A stretch of DNA of 9,985 nucleotides from Rugosibacter sp. Lineage in GTDB: Bacteria > Pseudomonadota > Gammaproteobacteria > Burkholderiales > Rhodocyclaceae. The stretch is from contig JALRCC010000033.1 in NCBI GenBank assembly GCA_023257495.1, positions 1 to 9,985 on the forward strand. The letters are read 5' to 3'. The translations under genes and the position numbers were made by a program. Positions 6,529-9,985 of the stretch are shown one piece after another. Positions within the stretch are counted from its first letter, which is position 1, and each line of letters starts with the position of its first letter. The notes beneath the pieces are model-generated. The model made no database searches. It was not told where the DNA came from and saw only the letters and a program-made list of their open reading frames with translations.

Positions 6529-7980
6529 TCACATCGAGACCTTTACCGGATTGTCTTCCAGACCAAGCTCCTGAATCTTGCGCGTAATCGTGTTGCGGCC
6601 AAGACCGAGTAGCTGAGCCGCCTCGATACGACGGCCACCTGTTGCCACCAACGCACGCCGTATCATGGTCGACTCAAATTGTTGTGTGAGCTGCTCAGCC
6701 ACCTGCCCCGGGGCGCTGGCCAATACACGATCAACCTCACGCGCCAAAACAGCCAGCCAGTCGGCGCTGGCCGCACGGTGTGCAACATCGCCTGCTTGAT
6801 CTTTCGCCTGATCACGCGCTGCATTGCGTAACTCCGTTGGTAGATCGGGCACATCAATACTTTGCCCCGGTGCCATGACTGTCAGCCAATGACACAGATT
6901 TTCAAGTTGCCGCACATTGCCCGGGAACTCCAGGCTCTGCAAAAACTTTTGCGCTGCCTCGGAAAGCCGCTTAGGCTCGCCGCCGAGTTCTTGCGCACTC
7001 TTCTGTAAAAAATGACGCGCCAGAAGAGGAATATCGTCGCTACGCTCACGTAAGGGAGGCAGCCGCAATCGAATCACATTCAAGCGATGAAACAAGTCTT
7101 CGCGAAACAAGCCGTCTCTCACGCGCGCTTCCAAATCCTGATGTGTTGCTGCAATGACACGCACATTCGCCTTCACGGGTTGATGGCCACCCACACGATA
7201 GAAATTACCGTCAGAGAGAACACGTAACAAACGGGTTTGTAATTCAGCTGGCATATCGCCAATTTCATCCAGAAACAAGGTGCCATTCTCGGCTTGTTCA
7301 AACCGCCCACGACGCTGTGCCGTAGCCCCTGTAAAGGCTCCTTTTTCATGCCCGAAAAGCTCGGACTCCAGCAAATCTTTCGGGATCGCCGCCGTGTTGA
7401 TCGCAATGAACGGCGCGTTTCTGCGTGGGCTGTGACGATGAAGCGCCTGTGCTACCAGCTCTTTTCCTGTACCAGACTCGCCATTGATGAGCACCGTCGC
7501 AAGTGACTGCGACAGCCTGCCAATTGCACGAAAGACCTCCTGCATGGCAGCACCCTGCCCCAGGATTTCAGGCACCACACCCGCCTCTTCTGCAACCCCA
7601 CCCTGCTGCACCGATTCGGCCAACGCCCGTCGCACCAAGGCCACCGCCTGATCGACATCGAAAGGTTTGGGCAAATACTCGAATGCGCCACCCTGGAATG
7701 CAGCCACCGCAGAATCAAGATCGGAATAGGCCGTCATGATGATGACAGGCAATTCAGGATAATGAATTTTTACCTGGCGTAGCAAATCCAGTCCGTCTGT
7801 CCCCGGCATGCGAATGTCAGAAATCAGCGCGGCAGGCGGTGGCGCGTCAGCCAGGGCACGCAGCGCCTCATCTGCCATTGCAAAACTTTTCACCGGGATA
7901 TTTTCGCGGGTAAGCGCCTTTTCCAGTACCCAGCGGATTGAACGATCGTCATCAATAATCCAGACGGGGTTGGTCATCAT
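6529..7980 (-). CDS. ntrC: Nitrogen regulation response regulator NtrC (NR-I), sigma-54 activator
   Basis: NtrC activates sigma-54 promoters of nitrogen-assimilation genes such as glnA when phosphorylated by NtrB. The protein has 483 residues. The receiver domain (1-125) has the acidic cluster DDD at 10-12, phospho-acceptor Asp55 in SDIRMPG, Thr83 and Lys105. The AAA+ domain (about 140-375) has Walker A GESGTGKE (167-174), the sigma-54-contacting GAFTGA loop (214-219), Walker B GTLFLDE (233-239) and an RERSDDIPLL segment. The C-terminal Fis-type helix-turn-helix (about 437-475) includes GGRRIEAAQLLGLGRNTITRKI. Two tandem ATGs (7980 and 7977) can start it. AAGGA at 7991-7987 lies 6 and 9 bases upstream of them. 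The second ATG would number the phospho-Asp 54 as in E. coli. The first ATG overlaps the ntrB stop as ATGA, which indicates translational coupling. Confidence 0.98.
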   Translation of the reverse strand: MMTNPVWIIDDDRSIRWVLEKALTRENIPVKSFAMADEALRALADAPPPAALISDIRMPGTDGLDLLRQVKIHYPELPVIIMTAYSDLDSAVAAFQGGAFEYLPKPFDVDQAVALVRRALAESVQQGGVAEEAGVVPEILGQGAAMQEVFRAIGRLSQSLATVLINGESGTGKELVAQALHRHSPRRNAPFIAINTAAIPKDLLESELFGHEKGAFTGATAQRRGRFEQAENGTLFLDEIGDMPAELQTRLLRVLSDGNFYRVGGHQPVKANVRVIAATHQDLEARVRDGLFREDLFHRLNVIRLRLPPLRERSDDIPLLARHFLQKSAQELGGEPKRLSEAAQKFLQSLEFPGNVRQLENLCHWLTVMAPGQSIDVPDLPTELRNAARDQAKDQAGDVAHRAASADWLAVLAREVDRVLASAPGQVAEQLTQQFESTMIRRALVATGGRRIEAAQLLGLGRNTITRKIQELGLEDNPVKVSM

Positions 7981-9059
7981 GTTTTTTCCTTGATATTCTC
8001 TTGTGTAGTCGCCCGTAAAGCTAATGGCAGCATCAGCGTGAAGCAGGTATGCCCAGGCCGGGATGTCACCTCAATCGTGCCACCGTGCTGCTGAACAAAA
8101 CTTTGGGCAATCGTCAAACCCAGCCCGCTGCCATTGTCACGGCCTGAAACCAGCGGATAAAAAATCCGGTCCTGCAACTCGGCAGCGATACCGGGACCAT
8201 TATCAATAACCCGCACTTCCAATGCCAACTGATAATGTTTTTTTGCCAAAATCACCTGGCGCGCGGCACGCGTAGAAAAGATGATATTCCCCTTGTCGCG
8301 CATCGCTTGCGCCGCATTACGTGCGATATTCAGCACCGCCTGGATCAGCTGCTCACGATCCCCGGTAAGGTCGGGCAATGAGGTATCGTAATCACGCTGA
8401 ACATGCACGTCGGGATATTCGGCATGGATCAGTCGCCGCACTCGTTCCAGAATCTCATGGATATTCACCAGTGCGGGTTGCATCGCACGATGCGAAGACA
8501 ATAAGCGCTGCATTAAATCCTGCAGGCGATCAACTTCTTCAATGATGACTTGCGTATATTCCTTGAGATGATCATTGCCCAACTCGCGTTCAAGCAATTG
8601 TGCCGACCCACGAATGCCCCCCAAGGGATTTTTAATCTCATGCGCCAGATTTCTCACGAGCTCACGATTCGCCTGCTGCTGCTGCGCCAGCTGCTCTTCG
8701 CGGGCGGCTTTCAATTGCTGATCGATCGGCCGTACCTCAAGCAGCAATTGCGCACCATCCAGCATGACAGGCGTCACCGTGCAATCAACGTGCAAGGTTT
8801 CAGATGACAAGGTAATCGGCAGGTTATGGCTTGTATAACTCCACTGATTAGTCAAGGCACTCGCCAAGGCCGTGGTAAGCCCCGCAGGCTCACCCAGCAG
8901 CTTTTTCAAGGATTGCCCGACCAGCAGTCGAGAACTCACGGCAAACAGGTTTTCTGCCGATGGATTGGCATAGCGAATCACTTGATTTCCATCCACCAAC
9001 ACAACAGCTGATGACAGTAAATCGAGACCACCAACAGCAAGGGAAGCGGGCAAATTCAT
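7977..9059 (-). CDS. glnL: Nitrogen regulation sensor histidine kinase NtrB (NR-II)
   Basis: NtrB is the soluble kinase/phosphatase partner of NtrC and is controlled by PII protein. From ATG 9059 it has 360 residues. A PAS domain (about 10-110) includes VVLVDGNQVIRYANPSAE. The dimerisation/phosphotransfer helix has the H-box RNLAHEIKNPLGGIRGSAQL with His140. The ATPase domain has the N-box NIARNAAQA (244-252), the G1 box DNGPG (286-290), an F-box-like FYPLVSG, and the G2 box GSGLGL (310-315). There is no transmembrane segment, as expected. A longer form from TTG 9110 (377 residues) is open, but ATG 9059 gives an N-terminus about as long as in E. coli NtrB. Neither start has a good Shine-Dalgarno sequence. 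The stop overlaps the ntrC start by 4 bp. The product is also called NtrB; the E. coli symbol is glnL. Confidence 0.96.
   Translation of the reverse strand: MNLPASLAVGGLDLLSSAVVLVDGNQVIRYANPSAENLFAVSSRLLVGQSLKKLLGEPAGLTTALASALTNQWSYTSHNLPITLSSETLHVDCTVTPVMLDGAQLLLEVRPIDQQLKAAREEQLAQQQQANRELVRNLAHEIKNPLGGIRGSAQLLERELGNDHLKEYTQVIIEEVDRLQDLMQRLLSSHRAMQPALVNIHEILERVRRLIHAEYPDVHVQRDYDTSLPDLTGDREQLIQAVLNIARNAAQAMRDKGNIIFSTRAARQVILAKKHYQLALEVRVIDNGPGIAAELQDRIFYPLVSGRDNGSGLGLTIAQSFVQQHGGTIEVTSRPGHTCFTLMLPLALRATTQENIKEKT
7987..7991 (-). promoter_or_regulatory. Shine-Dalgarno AAGGA of ntrC, inside the ntrB 3' end
   Basis: AAGGA on the minus strand precedes the tandem ATGs of ntrC by 6 and 9 bases. Both spacings are workable, so it does not by itself decide between the two. 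Confidence 0.6.
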
Positions 9060-9165
9060 CTTTAAAAAAGTAAGGCAATCCCAGTTTTCGGTTGCGAGAA
9101 AAATACTCAAGCAAGAGTGAGCAAGAAGCGCACCAGACTGCCATGCTGGAAAAAATTAGCAAAAA
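9060..9165 (-). other. 106-bp gap between the DUF4124 gene and ntrB, no supported element
   Basis: This is the longest gap in the window. It is T-rich on the minus strand and holds the possible TTG start of ntrB at 9110. I see no stem-loop terminator and no convincing sigma-70 or sigma-54 promoter. A promoter for ntrBC could lie here, but the sequence does not show it. Confidence 0.4.
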
Positions 9166-9639
9166 CTACCGCAGATTGGCAATTTCTTTTTGTAATGCCT
9201 TGATGTTACGTTCATGCAATGCAACAGTATCGCGTGACACTTGGGCGTTTGGTGAAGATCCCGCAGTAGCCGCAAGTCGCTGCGCTTTGGCTAGATTCTC
9301 CAGTTCGCTATTCAGTTCTTTTTCCAGAATAGTACGTCGGTCACCATCCCGTGCGCGCTGTTCATTGCCTGAAACTCGAGGAAAACCCTCTGGGGTGGGT
9401 GTCGCGGCGGCGCGGGGACCGCGCTCACGCGCCCCTCGTGACGTCGCGGCAGCATCCGACCGATCCGGCTGTCGAGACAAGACGGTGCAAGATGTTTTTC
9501 TGTCATGCTGCTGCGTATTTGTAAAAAGAATCTTGCCAGAACCATCGGTGCATTTATAGAAAGTACCGGCATATGCCATCAACGGCACCGAGGCCGTTAC
9601 GACAAGAAAAAAATGACGCACTGAATATTTTTTTTGCAT
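9166..9639 (-). CDS. Exported DUF4124-domain protein of unknown function
   Basis: A 157-residue predicted periplasmic protein. The signal peptide is basic (KKYSVRHF) followed by a hydrophobic core, with probable signal-peptidase I cleavage after AYA at residue 24. The mature N-terminus GTFYKCTDGSGKILFTN matches the short DUF4124 fold (Y-K-x-x-D-x-x-G-x pattern), with Cys30 and Cys51 able to form a disulfide. Residues 60-100 are Arg/Ala/Pro-rich and probably disordered. Residues 101-157 (LEKELNSELENLAKAQR, then ALHERNIKALQKEIANL) look like a helical or coiled-coil tail. DUF4124 genes recur between glnA and ntrB in betaproteobacteria (recalled, not searched). It starts 31 bp beyond the glnA terminator hairpin and ends 106 bp before ntrB. 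No clear Shine-Dalgarno sequence or promoter is seen. Function is unknown. Confidence 0.85.
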   Translation of the reverse strand: MQKKYSVRHFFLVVTASVPLMAYAGTFYKCTDGSGKILFTNTQQHDRKTSCTVLSRQPDRSDAAATSRGARERGPRAAATPTPEGFPRVSGNEQRARDGDRRTILEKELNSELENLAKAQRLAATAGSSPNAQVSRDTVALHERNIKALQKEIANLR

Positions 9640-9669
9640 GGGATTTAAGTGTATGCGATGTTTGGCGAT

Positions 9670-9699
9670 AAAAAAAGGACGGGCATGCCCGTCCTTTTT
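9670..9699 (-). terminator. Rho-independent terminator of glnA
   Basis: The core GGACGGGCATGCCCGTCC (9677-9694) is a perfect palindrome forming a GC-rich stem of at least 7 bp with a 4-base loop. Read on the minus strand it is followed by seven T and preceded by five A, and it starts 24 bp after the glnA stop codon. The flanking A and T tracts make the element symmetrical, so it could also stop plus-strand transcription. It separates glnA from the DUF4124-ntrBC genes. Confidence 0.93.
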
Positions 9700-9723
9700 G
9701 CTACAGTCCCAGCAAGGATTCCA

Positions 9724-9985
9724 TCAAATCGAGTAGTACATATCGAATTCGACTGGGTGCGTGGTCATGCGGAAGCGCTGCACTTCTTCCATTTTCAGAG
9801 CAATGTAGGCATCAATCATCTCATTGCTGAACACGCCGCCACGGGTCAGAAATTCGCGATCCTTGTCCAGATATTCCAATGCCTGTTCAAGGCTTGAGCA
9901 AACGGTTGGGATCTTTGCATCTTCTTCTGGTGGCAAGTCATACAGATTCTTGTCAGCCGGATCACCAGGATGAATCTTGTTCTGC
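9724..9985 (-). CDS. glnA: Glutamine synthetase type I (C-terminal 86 residues, 5' end outside window)
   Basis: This enzyme makes glutamine from glutamate, ammonia and ATP and is the main ammonia-assimilating enzyme. The frame is open to the window edge. Visible are [19 protein letters not shown] and, at the end, the family terminus [15 protein letters not shown]. The Tyr codon at 9942-9940 in NLYDLPP aligns with Tyr397 of E. coli GlnA, the adenylylation site, so activity is probably controlled by GlnE adenylyltransferase. About 71 residues follow that Tyr, as in E. coli. The downstream genes on the same strand include ntrB and ntrC, which regulate glnA transcription, in the classic glnA-ntrBC order with a DUF4124 gene inserted. 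A TTG at 9936 is internal and not a start. Confidence 0.97.
   Translation of the reverse strand, partial: QNKIHPGDPADKNLYDLPPEEDAKIPTVCSSLEQALEYLDKDREFLTRGGVFSNEMIDAYIALKMEEVQRFRMTTHPVEFDMYYSI

Noticed and set aside
5575..6612. Long plus-strand open frame (345 codons) opposite birA and the end of ntrC
   Set aside because: It lies antisense to birA, which has complete catalytic motifs. The translation is Ser/Arg/Ala/Pro-rich with no recognisable domain, as expected for a shadow frame in a GC-biased gene.
9128..9143. Sigma-54-like TGGCAG...TGCGC on the minus strand upstream of ntrB
   Set aside because: The GG and GC elements are 9 bases apart instead of the required 10, and the -12 part does not match TTGC. 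Spacing is critical for sigma-54, so this is not called.

Overview
The window reads as a chromosomal housekeeping segment of a betaproteobacterium. The evidence is the gene order accC-prmA-(zinc-ribbon/DUF3426 gene)-(PfkB kinase), the arrangement glnA-(DUF4124 gene)-ntrB-ntrC, and the close match of the protein motifs to proteobacterial families. Base composition looks moderate and even. I see no tRNA, rRNA, IS element, CRISPR array, attachment site or broken gene. The genus cannot be settled by eye.

Plus-strand half (1-4774). The window opens inside accC (biotin carboxylase). prmA (ribosomal protein L11 methyltransferase) follows 5 bp later. A zinc-ribbon/DUF3426 single-pass membrane protein gene overlaps the end of prmA by 7 bp. 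A PfkB-family sugar or nucleoside kinase lies 25 bp further on. These four look co-transcribed. Next come a small glycine-zipper outer-membrane lipoprotein and a PlsC-type lysophospholipid acyltransferase.

Minus-strand half (9985-4792, read right to left). The 3' end of glnA (glutamine synthetase, with its adenylylation tyrosine) ends at a strong palindromic terminator. It is followed by a small exported DUF4124 protein, then ntrB and ntrC with a 4-bp ATGA overlap, then birA (biotin protein ligase without a DNA-binding domain) 16 bp later, and apaH (Ap4A hydrolase) 44 bp later. ntrB to apaH is a plausible single operon. It converges on the acyltransferase gene with only 17 bp between stop codons.

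Functional themes. Nitrogen control is represented by GlnA, NtrB and NtrC. Fatty-acid and lipid synthesis is represented by AccC, the biotin ligase that would charge the AccC partner AccB, and the acyltransferase. Envelope or exported proteins of unknown role are the DUF3426, glycine-zipper and DUF4124 proteins. Every intergenic gap is under 110 bp. I found no convincing new defence, mobile or RNA system. The best leads are the two domain-of-unknown-function proteins tied to conserved operons, and the placement of birA and apaH behind ntrBC.
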